Origin: Absicoccus porci
GTDB lineage: Bacteria; Bacillota_I; Bacilli_A; Erysipelotrichales; Erysipelotrichaceae
Direction of reading: 5' to 3'
Length of the DNA: 32,679 nucleotides
NCBI RefSeq assembly: GCF_003725415.1
Contig: NZ_RJQC01000002.1
Location: 1-32,679, forward strand
Shown here: positions 22,824 through 31,998 of the stretch, in pieces
How positions within the stretch are numbered: the first letter of the stretch is position 1
Layout: every line of letters begins with the position of its first letter
The notes under the pieces: model-generated
What the model saw: only the letters and a program-made list of their open reading frames with translations
What the model was told of the DNA's origin: nothing
Database searches by the model: none
Program-made: the position numbers and the translations under genes

Positions 22824-23777
22824 ATGGATAAAGTTTTATTTTTAGAATCGCCTATGATTGAGAAACTATATGGTGGTCATAAGATTCAAGATAGTTTCGG
22901 TATTGGCGATCCTTCAAAAAAAATTGGTGAATACTGGGTCATCAGTGGTCATGATCATGGTCTAAGTGTCATCATCAATGGTACTTACAAATCCCAAACT
23001 TTGAAAGATGTATATGCGAATCATCGGGAATTGTTTGCGAAAGATACCCATGATAAATTTCCACTTCTGATCAAGATCAATGAAGTCACAAAACCGGTAT
23101 CTGTACAAGTCCATCCCAATGATGACCAATCCAGTGGAGAAGGCAAAGCAGAATGTTGCTTGTTTCTGAATGTAGAAGAAGGCTCAAAAATCATTCGTGG
23201 TCATACCGCCAAAACCAAAGCAGAATTGAAACAACGAATCGAAAATAATGAATGGGATACTTTATTAGTACGCAAACCTGTTCATGATGAAGATTTCATC
23301 TTTACACCGCCTGGAATTATTCATGGAATCGAAGGCAAACTCATGATGGCCGAGGTACAACAATCCAGCGATATGACCTATCGTCTTTATGATTATGATC
23401 GTTTAGTCGATGGTAAGCCAAGAGAGTTGCATGTCCAACAAGCTATCGAAGTAACAACGGTACCTCATCAAGAACCAGAAATTCATCCGGTTACGACAAA
23501 ACAAGATGGTAATACCCACATTGCCTATGTAGATAATGAATTTTTCCAGATTGATCGGTACAAGATTCACAGCCAAGAAACCTTAAATAATCCTATGTAT
23601 TCTTGCGTAGTCATATTAGCTGGACAAGGTACATTGACGATTGATAATACCGATTATCCAGTCAAAGCAGGAATGGGTATGATCATTACTTCTCAAGCAA
23701 AAAACTATACTCTTTCTGGAGATATGGATGTTCTTGTCAGTCAACCACCAAAAAGGGCTGTAACGAGTAATCGTTAA
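22824..23777 (+). CDS. manA: class I-type mannose-6-phosphate isomerase
   Basis: A 317-residue zinc cupin that interconverts mannose-6-phosphate and fructose-6-phosphate. Metal-site segments include VSVQVHPNDDQSSGEGKAEC (Gln/His/Glu ligands) and FIFTPPGIIHGIEGK (His), with AEVQQSSDMTYRLYDYDR as the family's catalytic region. It is the short Firmicute form; Bacillus relatives are about 315 residues. The ribosome binding site GGAG overlaps the hxlB end. Placement behind hxlAB suggests that the operon manages the fructose-6-P node. Confidence 0.94.
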   Translation: MDKVLFLESPMIEKLYGGHKIQDSFGIGDPSKKIGEYWVISGHDHGLSVIINGTYKSQTLKDVYANHRELFAKDTHDKFPLLIKINEVTKPVSVQVHPNDDQSSGEGKAECCLFLNVEEGSKIIRGHTAKTKAELKQRIENNEWDTLLVRKPVHDEDFIFTPPGIIHGIEGKLMMAEVQQSSDMTYRLYDYDRLVDGKPRELHVQQAIEVTTVPHQEPEIHPVTTKQDGNTHIAYVDNEFFQIDRYKIHSQETLNNPMYSCVVILAGQGTLTIDNTDYPVKAGMGMIITSQAKNYTLSGDMDVLVSQPPKRAVTSNR

Positions 23778-23789
23778 TTAGCTCATCAA

Positions 23790-23838
23790 AAAAAGGACCG
23801 ATGGTTTTGAACTGTTGTTCATCGCTATCGGCCTTTTT
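23790..23838 (+). terminator. terminator after manA
   Basis: AAAAAGG (23790-23796) and CCGAT (23798-23802) pair with ATCGG (23827-23831) and CCTTTTT (23832-23838), leaving a single bulged A and a large loop. It lies 13 nt after the manA stop and immediately before the IS1182-like element, whose left end it may also form. Confidence 0.75.
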
Positions 23839-24927
23839 GGTATAATTTGTTGTGACAAAATACCTTCTAACGCAATTCAACCGTCATTTCAATTCCCTTT
23901 GCGTTTTGTTTACGAAGATTCTATCCCTGATGATGCTATTTCCAGAACCGTGAAAGAGGTCATAGAAACGATCAATCCATTAAAATATTTCGATCTCTCT
24001 CATCGAAATTCGCATGGGTATGACAGTGTGAATATGCTCCAATGTGTTCTTCTCGCTTTTGGCTATGTCTCTTTGCGAAAGCTTGCCTCTCTTTGCCGCT
24101 ATGACATCCGTTTTCAATTTATCATGGATGGTCAGACACCTTCCCATATGGCTTTTCATCGTTTCATCCATGATGACCTCAAGATGCCCATCGAAGAGAT
24201 CTTCTATGATCTGAACCGCTATTTTGAAAAGAACGATACCATCGATGCGGACATTCTTTATATTGATAGCACCAAGTTCGAAGACAATGCGAACAAGATG
24301 ACCTTCGTATGGATGAAGGCCACAAAAAAATTCCGGGAAAAACGATGGATCCGGATCATGGACCGTCTGGAGAGCCTCAATCGATACTGTAAAAAAGAAG
24401 AACTGCCTTACCGCTTCTCCATCCTCAAGGAATTTTCCTTTGAATATCTGGCAGAGATAACCGATACCCTGGACAGGATCATGAGATCGAAGCATATCGA
24501 AGAGCAGCATGGCAGAGGACATGCATTCACGCTGGAACAGACAAAAGAATCTGTCAAAGGCAGATATCCGAGAACGATCCAGTTCTATCACAATGAACAT
24601 TGTGAAGGATGTCCTTTGCGGTCACAGTGTACGCGATCCAAACACAGAAGAACCCTGCAGAGGACCGACAAGCTGGCCGAGATGCAGATCGAGATCAGAG
24701 AAAACCTGATGACGGAAACGCGGCAGGAACTGTTGAAGCAGCGGAGCATCCAGGCCGAAGGGATATTCGGACAAATCAAGCAGGATCAGGAATATGACAG
24801 ACTATGGCGTCGCAAAAAAACCATGGTCAAATTGGAGCTTCTGCTGGTTTCAATCGGTCATAATCTGCGCAAATATCATACACATAAAATGCAGAAACAG
24901 AAAACCAATCAAAAAAGCCATTCCTAA
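23815..24927 (+). pseudogene. IS1182-family transposase with catalytic-core deletion
   Basis: The frame keeps the IS1182 N-terminal region (PSFQFPLRFVYEDSIPDDAI, IDSTKFEDNANKMTFVW) and the C-terminal region (CEGCPLRSQC, RSIQAEGIFGQIKQ with the last acidic residue, SIGHNLRKYH). Full-length relatives have roughly 200 further residues between, carrying the first two catalytic aspartates. Here the text jumps from HGRGH to AFTLEQTKES at about 24520-24525 without breaking frame. The first in-frame ATG (23815) lies in the preceding terminator loop and there is no ribosome binding site, so the start is unclear. Probably not an active transposase. Confidence 0.8.
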
Positions 24928-25000
24928 CATCTACTATACAAACAAAAAAATGCCAGATATGAGCAAGTAGTTTTAATGCGCTCAAAAATTGGCATTTTTT
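23841..25000 (+). mobile_element. internally deleted IS1182-family element
   Basis: A degraded IS1182-type insertion sequence placed between manA and the exonuclease gene. It has its own extended -10 (TGGTATAAT, 23838-23846), a shortened transposase frame, and a right-hand hairpin with AAAAAATGCCA (24945-24955) paired to TGGCATTTTTT (24990-25000) and inner TGAGC/GCTCA. I could not define matching terminal inverted repeats or a target duplication by eye, so the boundaries are approximate. The 3' half of the transposase is visibly richer in G and C than neighbouring genes, in line with foreign origin. Confidence 0.6.
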
Positions 25001-25048
25001 CATTATCGTATAAAAAGCAGAGCCTGGCAGACTGACAAAAATAAAAGA

Positions 25049-25064
25049 AGGAGCTTCCGCTCCT
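25049..25064 (-). terminator. terminator of the fruK-exonuclease unit
   Basis: AGGAGC (25049-25054) pairs with GCTCCT (25059-25064) with loop TTCC; on the minus strand it is followed by TTCTTTTATTTTTG, 20 nt after the exonuclease stop. Confidence 0.75.
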
Positions 25065-25084
25065 AGATAAATCCGAAAATTCAT

Positions 25085-25774
25085 CTATTCGTTACAGCCC
25101 CTTTTCTTGTCCTCATCAAAATGAAATTGACTAAAGTCGATCACATCCCCAATGGTTGTCGGTCGACTTTTTTCTTGATAGCTATATACTTTGCCAAATG
25201 TCTTTTCATACAAATCATCATCTCGTAGAATATGAAGCAGATGAGCTGTATTTCTCGCATCATCCAATCCATTATGTAGCTTACCTTCCATCGACAATCC
25301 AGCAGCTGAACAGGCATCCGCCAAAGATGTTCGATGATCCATAAATTCAAGACGATCAAATTCCAATTGTAGATCCGTCCATTGATCCAGCACATAGGAT
25401 TCAAACGTATCAAAAGAATACTCTTTTAAACGAGCTTCTTGAAAGATTTGTTGGCGATCGCTCATTGACCAGGAAACCACTTCAATTTCTCCTTCGAAAT
25501 GTTCGATCCAAAGAAAGAAATCATCAATCGCTGTTTTAAAATCCGGAGCATCTGAAATCATTTTTGTGGTGATCCCGGTTAAATGCGTATAAAATTCTTC
25601 TACTTTATCATCATATTGTGGTTTCACATAGGTCGAATACGAATCTATTTCTTCATATTTGTCATTTAAAGCAACAGCTCCAATTTGAATGATTTCCATC
25701 TTGGCATATTGTCGTTCTTTTTGGCAACGGGCTGGAATGGCATTCATTTCCAAATCAACAACGATATGTACCAT
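25085..25774 (-). CDS. DEDDh-type 3'-5' exonuclease
   Basis: A 229-residue exonuclease-domain protein. Exo I is VVDLEMN (Asp7, Glu9), Exo II lies in SWSMSDRQQIF, and Exo III is HNGLDDARNTAHL with the His and Asp of DEDDh nucleases. It resembles KapD/ERI-1-like stand-alone nucleases of Firmicutes rather than DnaQ or polymerase subunits. The substrate, RNA or DNA ends, is not predictable. The last 25 residues are charged and probably disordered. The start lies 17 nt after fruK with a weak site (AAAAGAGAAG), so it probably depends on the fruK transcript. Confidence 0.88.
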   Translation of the reverse strand: MVHIVVDLEMNAIPARCQKERQYAKMEIIQIGAVALNDKYEEIDSYSTYVKPQYDDKVEEFYTHLTGITTKMISDAPDFKTAIDDFFLWIEHFEGEIEVVSWSMSDRQQIFQEARLKEYSFDTFESYVLDQWTDLQLEFDRLEFMDHRTSLADACSAAGLSMEGKLHNGLDDARNTAHLLHILRDDDLYEKTFGKVYSYQEKSRPTTIGDVIDFSQFHFDEDKKRGCNE

Positions 25775-25791
25775 GTTTCATCTTCTCTTTT

Positions 25792-26691
25792 CTACAATGT
25801 TTTAAAGATTTCATCAATTTGCGCTTTCGTTGCCAAACCCGAATGAAATGCCGTGGCCGATCCACAAGCCGTACCTAACTTTTGCGCATAGGCATAATCC
25901 TGTTTATCTAAGTATCCTGCAATGAATCCGGCAACCATCGAATCACCAGCACCTACCGAATTCACAACAGTACCCTTACCAACACCTAATTTATGTGCGT
26001 TTCCACTTTCATCCACCAAAATAGATCCATCACCAGCCATGGAAACCAATACATTTCGTGCACCCATGGCTTGTAGCTTTTTCGCATATTGAATGATATC
26101 CTCATCTGTATCCAATTGCACATCAAACATATCGCCTAGTTCAATATTATTCGGTTTGATCAAGAAAGGATGAAACGATAATATTTTTAATAATAGATCT
26201 TTTTCTGCATCCACAACAATATCCACATTGGCTGTAATGGCATCTAAGATCTTATGATACGAATCAGCTGCCATCGTCTTGGGAATGTTTCCCGATAAAA
26301 TGATCATATCGCCATCTTGTAGTTGAGATACTTTTGTCAATAAACCATCAAAATCATGATGCGTTACTTGGGGTCCCATTCCATTGATTTCGGTTTCTTC
26401 ATCAGATTTCATTTTCACATTGATACGAGTCATTCCTTTTTCTACATGTACAAAATCTGTATGAACACCCATCTTCTGCAAGCCATTTTCTAGTTCCTGA
26501 CCGGTAAAGCCAGCCACAAATCCAAGGGCCGTTGAGGTGTAACCTAATTCAGCAAGAATATTTGAAACATTGATTCCTTTGCCACCATAATACATATGTT
26601 CTTCTTTGGTTCGATTGATTTGTCCTGCTTGGAAATGATCCACTTGAATGACATAATCTAGAGCAGGATTTAATGTAACTGTGTATATCAT
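25792..26691 (-). CDS. fruK: 1-phosphofructokinase (PfkB family)
   Basis: A 299-residue ribokinase-fold kinase, converting fructose-1-phosphate to fructose-1,6-bisphosphate. The start MIYTVTLNPALDYVI and HMYYGGKGINVSNILAELG are characteristic of FruK/LacC enzymes; the catalytic-base motif NSVGAGDSMVAGFIAG and LIKPNNIELGDMF are present. Tagatose-6-P kinase (LacC) is the main alternative; no lac/tag or fruA genes are beside it. It has its own promoter (TATAAT at 26713-26718, AGGAGA before the ATG) and is separated from the mannitol operon by a terminator. Confidence 0.88.
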   Translation of the reverse strand: MIYTVTLNPALDYVIQVDHFQAGQINRTKEEHMYYGGKGINVSNILAELGYTSTALGFVAGFTGQELENGLQKMGVHTDFVHVEKGMTRINVKMKSDEETEINGMGPQVTHHDFDGLLTKVSQLQDGDMIILSGNIPKTMAADSYHKILDAITANVDIVVDAEKDLLLKILSFHPFLIKPNNIELGDMFDVQLDTDEDIIQYAKKLQAMGARNVLVSMAGDGSILVDESGNAHKLGVGKGTVVNSVGAGDSMVAGFIAGYLDKQDYAYAQKLGTACGSATAFHSGLATKAQIDEIFKTL

Positions 26692-26712
26692 AAATATCTC
26701 CTATTTTTATTC

Positions 26713-26718
26713 ATTATA
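26713..26718 (-). promoter_or_regulatory. -10 box of fruK
   Basis: On the minus strand a TATAAT lies 21 nt before the fruK ATG, with AGGAGA between. A possible -35 (TTGCGA) at 19 bp falls inside the mtlD terminator hairpin. Confidence 0.5.
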
Positions 26719-26730
26719 ATATAAAAAAGA

Positions 26731-26753
26731 GTTCATATCGCAAGGATATGAAC
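26731..26753 (-). terminator. terminator of the mannitol operon
   Basis: GTTCATATC (26731-26739) pairs with GATATGAAC (26745-26753) around GCAAG; on the minus strand it is followed by TCTTTTTTATA, 13 nt after the mtlD stop. Confidence 0.85.
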
Positions 26754-26766
26754 CCCAAAATCATTT

Positions 26767-27927
26767 TTATCGATTGACTTTGATCGCATTGTAGTCATCA
26801 ACAATGACTTTAAACATACGATCGGATGGTTTTAAACCAACATATTTTTCAACAGCTGCTTCCACACCATTTTCTTTGATGTAATTTTGTAACTCAACAG
26901 CTTGGGCATCGTCTTTATTATAGAAATGCAATGCATAAGCAACACCCTTCAATAAAGCAGAGTTATCCAATCCATATTTTTCACACATATTGGCTGGACC
27001 CATGATTCGATCGTTGTAAGAAATCTTACGAATTGGTTCACGACCAACACGAGCTCCTTCATCATGTGTTTTTGGATTACCGAATCGTTTAATGAACATG
27101 TTTTCACAATAATCCACCAATGATTCATGAGAGAAACCATATTCTTTTTCCAAAGCCGCAGCACTTTCCATAACCGCTGCACGTACTTCTTTCACTAATT
27201 CTGGATCATTTAATACATCTTGGACAATGTCTTTACCATTGGCATAACCAATATAAGCGGAAATCGCATGACCACAGTTGATCATATAAATTTTTCTTTG
27301 TAGATGACGATCTAGATCACTCGTATATTCGGCTCCTTTGATTGGTTCATCATCGGGATTGATCAATTTATCTTTTTCAATGGCTAATTCATAATTGACA
27401 CCAATATCGATACCTTTATGACCATTGTGTTCACCATCAAATACCATACGGTCAACAGCAGTATTTGGATATACACCAACTTCATCCAATTCAGCTTGGG
27501 TAATTTCTCCCGAATCAATCATGGCTTTCACTAAGATATCCGTTCCATGCATGGCATTTTCACAAGCCATAACAACAACTTTTTCTTTACCTTGGCCAAC
27601 ACGAGATTTCAAACCTTTTGCCAAAACAGGTGCAATTTTTGGTAAGTTGGTTGCCATAACAGAAGTTGTAACGACTTTTGCTTGATTGATTTCGGCGATA
27701 ACTTTTTCTGGTTCTTTGATAGAAGAAAGAGCTTCAATATTATCGATCTTCTTTTCTTTGTAGTTATTTTCAATTTGGAATAAATAATATTCATGATCTT
27801 TATTGATCAAATCCACCAATGCATCGACAACATCGACGAATACAACACGATATCCAGTATCATGTAACAATTCGGCAATAAATCCACGTCCAATTTTTCC
27901 TGCTCCAAAATGTACGGCTGTTTCCAT
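26767..27927 (-). CDS. mtlD: mannitol-1-phosphate 5-dehydrogenase
   Basis: A 386-residue NAD-dependent dehydrogenase of the polyol-specific long-chain family, oxidising mannitol-1-P to fructose-6-P. The N-terminal nucleotide fold begins AVHFGAGKIGRGFIAELL; VMACENAMHGTDIL, NTAVDRMV and the catalytic region INCGHAISAYIGYANG are typical. Length is as expected (382-390). A GAGG-containing site precedes the ATG. It is the last gene of the mtlA-mtlR-mtlF-mtlD operon and delivers PTS product to glycolysis. Confidence 0.96.
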   Translation of the reverse strand: METAVHFGAGKIGRGFIAELLHDTGYRVVFVDVVDALVDLINKDHEYYLFQIENNYKEKKIDNIEALSSIKEPEKVIAEINQAKVVTTSVMATNLPKIAPVLAKGLKSRVGQGKEKVVVMACENAMHGTDILVKAMIDSGEITQAELDEVGVYPNTAVDRMVFDGEHNGHKGIDIGVNYELAIEKDKLINPDDEPIKGAEYTSDLDRHLQRKIYMINCGHAISAYIGYANGKDIVQDVLNDPELVKEVRAAVMESAAALEKEYGFSHESLVDYCENMFIKRFGNPKTHDEGARVGREPIRKISYNDRIMGPANMCEKYGLDNSALLKGVAYALHFYNKDDAQAVELQNYIKENGVEAAVEKYVGLKPSDRMFKVIVDDYNAIKVNR

Positions 27928-27951
27928 ATTCGATTCTACCTCTTTTCTTCC

Positions 27952-28377
27952 TTACGCTGTAAACAATGAATAAATACTATCTGCATCGGATTCAGCAATC
28001 GTAGCAACGGCTTCTTCCGAAGAACAATTCATGGCAATATTACTTAAAATATCCATGTGTTCATCACCTTTACCAGCAATACCTACAACCAATTTTACGG
28101 TTCCTTGATCACCCCATTGAATACCTTGAGGGAATGTCATGATCGCAATACCGGATTTGATGACTTCTGCATTGGATCCTTCTACACCATGTGGAATAGC
28201 CAATCCAAAACCAATGTGTGTATTGAATACTTTTTCTTTTTCCAACATAGCTTCCGTATAAGCTGGTGTTGTATAACCACTCTTGTTCAGCATGTCTCCT
28301 AATTTTTTAACGATTTCTTCTTTCGGTGCAGCTTTACAATTTGTCAAAATGTTTTCTTTTAATAAAATGTCACTCAT
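27952..28377 (-). CDS. mtlF: mannitol-specific PTS enzyme IIA
   Basis: A 141-residue cytoplasmic EIIA of the mannitol/fructose family. The phosphorylated histidine is His63 in GFGLAIPHGVEG. HPr-P donates phosphate to it and it passes phosphate on to the EIIB domain of MtlA and probably to the PTS domains of MtlR. Separate EIIA with EIICB (30488-31882) is the usual Firmicute arrangement. The start overlaps the mtlR stop by 4 nt (ATGA). Confidence 0.95.
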   Translation of the reverse strand: MSDILLKENILTNCKAAPKEEIVKKLGDMLNKSGYTTPAYTEAMLEKEKVFNTHIGFGLAIPHGVEGSNAEVIKSGIAIMTFPQGIQWGDQGTVKLVVGIAGKGDEHMDILSNIAMNCSSEEAVATIAESDADSIYSLFTA

Positions 28378-30464
28378 GCAGTTCTCCTTTTCTGATCAAT
28401 GATCTGATAAAAATAATTTTGTAGAATTCGTTCCAATTCCATCAAAATGGTTGTTTTGGTACCGGTTTGTATCGTATGCAAGAATGCAGGCGAAGAAACG
28501 AATGCACTACTAATTGCTCCTAATACATCCAAATGAATCTGAATATGTTCATCTTCTGGTGCAATCATCCATACAACCGCTTTGGATGGTGATAAACTTG
28601 AATGCCGAAATTGTCCCATGCTGGATTGACAAACCCAAACGATTGGTTCTTGAATACTTTGAGTTCGACAATGCAACAAACAAATTCCCAACTCCGGAAT
28701 CACTTGGGAACTCAGCTTTTCACGACTGGTGATCTTTGCAGCAATTGCCTTTGCATCACCACTCATTTCTTTACTTAATTGTTCCACAAGTTGATCAAAA
28801 TGTATATCGGCAGGTAAATCAAATTGTCGATAATTCGCTAACATTTCTTTGATGGAAATAGCTGTAGACGCTATCTGATTCATCATTTGTCCTATGCCTT
28901 TTTGCACCGATGTTTCTTTGTACACATGGGAATATTCCTCGATTTTTTTACGAATTCGAGAAATATCATCTTCTGTAAACAACGGATTCACACGAATTGA
29001 ATCCAGTTGCGGATGATTTAAATCAAAACTTGATACGAAGAAATCGATGTTGGATGCTTGATCAATATCATTGGTTCCCAAAGGAACCAGTTCAACGCTA
29101 TCCGGTAATATCATCCGTAAATTCGTTTCCATCAAACGAGCTAAACCAAAACCACTAGCACAAACGACACCAATGCGAACAATACGCGTATATGTTTTCA
29201 TTTCATGCAGTCGTTCCAAAGCCGCTCCAAAATGCATAGCCAAATATCCAATTTCTTCATCTTGGATTTCATATCCCGTTTCTTCCGTAATGACCTTAGC
29301 TGCTTCTTTGCATTTTGCAAAGACTTCTGGATATTGATCTTGAATATCTTTTAATAATGGATTAAAAATATTCAAATGATTTTGTAGTCGAATCAATACC
29401 GGTTGCAGATGAATTAATAAGCCCCGTACAAAAATATCATCTTGTTCTAGGTCATATTGATACTTGGAATCAAATCGTTCAATCATACGATGAACCATTT
29501 GAATTTGTTGATCATCCACTTGATTTAAATATTCATCAACCATTGTAGATGTAGAATAATCTTTTTTCGATCCTTGGATATGCACTTGTAAATAGGAGAT
29601 TTCCACTTGCGGAATCTGAATTTGAAATGCCCGTTCCATCGCTTTATGGATCTTTTTGGCCAATTGCAACGATGCTAAATCCTTTTTGTCTGTGTTTAGT
29701 TCTTTCTTTGGTTCAGCAATGCCACCTTTTTGAATACGATCAATACTGATGGCAATATGAATAACCAATGCCACATAGGCATTATCAGTCATTCGTTTAA
29801 AATACGGCTCATCCATCGCATCCAGTACATCGATTACTTTAATGATCGTATCTTTATTCAATAAAGATAAAATACCTGCATGGGATGGACTGGAAAATGA
29901 TTTTTCAATCAATTCCTGTCGTTGAAAACGATCTAAAGAATAAAAGCCTTCACTGTTTTCATTGATAAATCGATTGACCGCTTCGCGATAATCAACTTCT
30001 TTTCCTTCTAAAACAATGCCAAAGCCTGGACGACGAATGATCTCCAAATGATTTTGACGCAACCAATCTTGCAACGATTCCAGATCACTGGCAATGGTTG
30101 CTTCACTCACGCCCAGACGATCGGCAAATGTTATCAATTTCTGTGGGGTCCGATCTCTTAATAATTCCAACAACAAGTAGCGCCGACGCTCTTCAATATT
30201 CGTAAAATCAATATCCTGATCTATTTTTAATTCCTTATGAAGAGCTTGTTTATTCTCAACACTACCTTGAATTTGAACACCCACACGTTTTTTTCGAATC
30301 AAGGAAAGATGGTAAGGACGTAGACCATAATCAACTGCTTCAAGCTCTCTTTGAATCGTTCGTTTACTTAATCCCAAAGCATCCGCTAATGCTTGCTCCT
30401 TTACAGGATCAGAACTCTCCAAAAGCATGGATACAATTTTTTGTGATCGTGGTGAAAAATCCAT
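28374..30464 (-). CDS. mtlR: mannitol operon activator MtlR (PRD/PTS regulator)
   Basis: A 696-residue multi-domain activator. In order: winged helix (1-60), second HTH (about 95-150), PRD1 with His236 and His295, PRD2 with His352 and His411, a Gat-type EIIB-like domain with Cys435 (IGVVCASGFG), and a Mtl-type EIIA-like domain with His598 (ICLLHCRT). In Bacillus MtlR, phosphorylation of PRD2 by HPr activates, while phosphorylation of the EIIB/EIIA-like sites inhibits; all matching residues are present here. It is encoded inside the operon it should control, after AAGGAG, and probably binds the palindrome at 31999-32020. Confidence 0.94.
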   Translation of the reverse strand: MDFSPRSQKIVSMLLESSDPVKEQALADALGLSKRTIQRELEAVDYGLRPYHLSLIRKKRVGVQIQGSVENKQALHKELKIDQDIDFTNIEERRRYLLLELLRDRTPQKLITFADRLGVSEATIASDLESLQDWLRQNHLEIIRRPGFGIVLEGKEVDYREAVNRFINENSEGFYSLDRFQRQELIEKSFSSPSHAGILSLLNKDTIIKVIDVLDAMDEPYFKRMTDNAYVALVIHIAISIDRIQKGGIAEPKKELNTDKKDLASLQLAKKIHKAMERAFQIQIPQVEISYLQVHIQGSKKDYSTSTMVDEYLNQVDDQQIQMVHRMIERFDSKYQYDLEQDDIFVRGLLIHLQPVLIRLQNHLNIFNPLLKDIQDQYPEVFAKCKEAAKVITEETGYEIQDEEIGYLAMHFGAALERLHEMKTYTRIVRIGVVCASGFGLARLMETNLRMILPDSVELVPLGTNDIDQASNIDFFVSSFDLNHPQLDSIRVNPLFTEDDISRIRKKIEEYSHVYKETSVQKGIGQMMNQIASTAISIKEMLANYRQFDLPADIHFDQLVEQLSKEMSGDAKAIAAKITSREKLSSQVIPELGICLLHCRTQSIQEPIVWVCQSSMGQFRHSSLSPSKAVVWMIAPEDEHIQIHLDVLGAISSAFVSSPAFLHTIQTGTKTTILMELERILQNYFYQIIDQKRRTA

Positions 30465-30487
30465 ACCAACTCTCCTTTATTTACGAA

Positions 30488-31882
30488 TTAACCTCTCGCT
30501 TCTTTGATTTCGTTAACTAATTGATCATATTCTGGCGCAGCCATGAAGTTTGTGATCGTAATCAAACGAGCTTGTGGCGCACTTTCTTTGGCACGTTCTG
30601 CTAAGTCTTTATGGCAGACAACAACTTGTGTTCCTTCTGGAACTTCTGATACTGAAGCATGTTGAACATCAATATCTGTTAATCCAGCAGCTTGTAGTTT
30701 CTTTTTTAATACAGCGGCACCCATAGCACTGGATCCCATACCAGCATCACAAGCAAAGACGATCTTTGTAACTTTGGCCAAATCAACTGTAGTTGATGTG
30801 GTTGTTTGTCCTTTGGATTCCGCTTTCATATCAGCCATTTGTGCACTAGCTTCTTCTAAGCTTTGTCCTTTGCCATTTGACATACGTACGATTGGACTGG
30901 CAATTAAGAAAGATACACCAGCAGCAATCACAACACTCAACAAGACAGCTAATGTACTTCCTTTCGGAGCCATACCAACGAAAGCGATGATACTTCCTGG
31001 AGAAGCTGGTCCAGACAAACCTAAGTTAAAGACGGTATTATAAATCATGGCACACATACTTCCACCAATTGTTGCCAACAACAATAATGGGTTCATCAAA
31101 ATGTATGGGAAAGAAATTTCATGAATACCACCAAGCAAGTGGATAATCAATGCACCAGGCGCACTTGATTTAGTGGTTTCATCTTTGGAGAACAACCAGT
31201 AAGCTAACAAGACACCTGTACCAGGACCTGGATTGGTTTCAATCATGAAGAAGATTGACTTACCAACTGCTTGTACTTGTTCACCACCTAATGGAGTAAA
31301 GATTCCATGGTTGATCGCATTATTCAAGAATAAGACTTTGGCAGGTTCTACGAAGATAGATACCAATGGCAACAAACTATGTTGTACTAAGATATTTACA
31401 CCACCGTTTAAGACAGTTAAGATAGCACCCATGAAAGGTCCGATCAAATAGAAGCCAACGATGGCAAGCAACATACCGATGATACCAACTGAGAAGTTAT
31501 TGACTAACATCTCAAATCCTGGTTTGATATGTCCATCCATGGCTGCATCAAATTTCTTAATGACCCAACCAGCTAAAGGACCAATGATCATAGCACCCAT
31601 CAACATTGTGTAGTTTGGTTCACCCATGACGACACCAACACATGCGATAGCACCCATAACAGCACCACGATCGCCACCAACTAATTTACCACCTTGATAC
31701 GCAATCAATAATGGCAATACAAATGTCAAGAATGGACTAACCATCGTATTCAATTGTTTGTTTGGTAGCCAACCAGAATCAATAAATAAAGCAGTAATTA
31801 ATCCCCAAGCAATGAATGCACCGATATTAGGCATGACCATTGCACTAAGGAAGCGTCCGAATGATTGAACTTTTGATTTCAT
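30488..31882 (-). CDS. mtlA: mannitol-specific PTS enzyme IICB
   Basis: A 464-residue permease that imports and phosphorylates mannitol. The EIIC domain (about 1-340) has multiple membrane segments and the substrate motif GGIHEISFPYI (around 251-261). A linker rich in Gln, Ser and Thr leads to EIIB with the phosphocysteine in IVFACDAGMGSSAMGA (Cys378). The EIIA domain is separate (mtlF). The start at 31882 is chosen because GGGAGAAG lies upstream; a TTG-initiated extension to 31909 has no ribosome binding site. First gene of the operon, under the promoter and cre/MtlR sites at 31953-32020. Confidence 0.96.
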   Translation of the reverse strand: MKSKVQSFGRFLSAMVMPNIGAFIAWGLITALFIDSGWLPNKQLNTMVSPFLTFVLPLLIAYQGGKLVGGDRGAVMGAIACVGVVMGEPNYTMLMGAMIIGPLAGWVIKKFDAAMDGHIKPGFEMLVNNFSVGIIGMLLAIVGFYLIGPFMGAILTVLNGGVNILVQHSLLPLVSIFVEPAKVLFLNNAINHGIFTPLGGEQVQAVGKSIFFMIETNPGPGTGVLLAYWLFSKDETTKSSAPGALIIHLLGGIHEISFPYILMNPLLLLATIGGSMCAMIYNTVFNLGLSGPASPGSIIAFVGMAPKGSTLAVLLSVVIAAGVSFLIASPIVRMSNGKGQSLEEASAQMADMKAESKGQTTTSTTVDLAKVTKIVFACDAGMGSSAMGAAVLKKKLQAAGLTDIDVQHASVSEVPEGTQVVVCHKDLAERAKESAPQARLITITNFMAAPEYDQLVNEIKEARG

Positions 31883-31952
31883 ATAACTCTTCTCCCTATC
31901 TGTATTCAAGTTTTTTGTTTCCGGAATTTGTTTTCTCTTGAATTACAGTTTC

Positions 31953-31981
31953 ATTATAAATAAGCTGAAAGCGTTTTCCAA
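31953..31981 (-). promoter_or_regulatory. mannitol operon promoter
   Basis: On the minus strand TTGGAA (31976-31981) and a perfect TATAAT (31953-31958) are exactly 17 bp apart, giving a leader of about 65 nt before mtlA. Confidence 0.8.
31966..31979. promoter_or_regulatory. cre-like site (CcpA operator) in the mtl promoter
   Basis: TGAAAGCGTTTTCC matches the consensus TGWAARCGYTWNCW at 13 of 14 positions. It occupies the spacer and part of the -35, so bound CcpA would block RNA polymerase: classical catabolite repression of mannitol use. Confidence 0.8.
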
Positions 31982-31998
31982 TCTTTAGAATTTTGAAT

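Noticed and set aside
23980..24600. 206-residue minus-strand ORF inside the transposase region.
   Set aside because: Shadow of the IS1182 frame; no promoter, no ribosome binding site and no recognisable domain.
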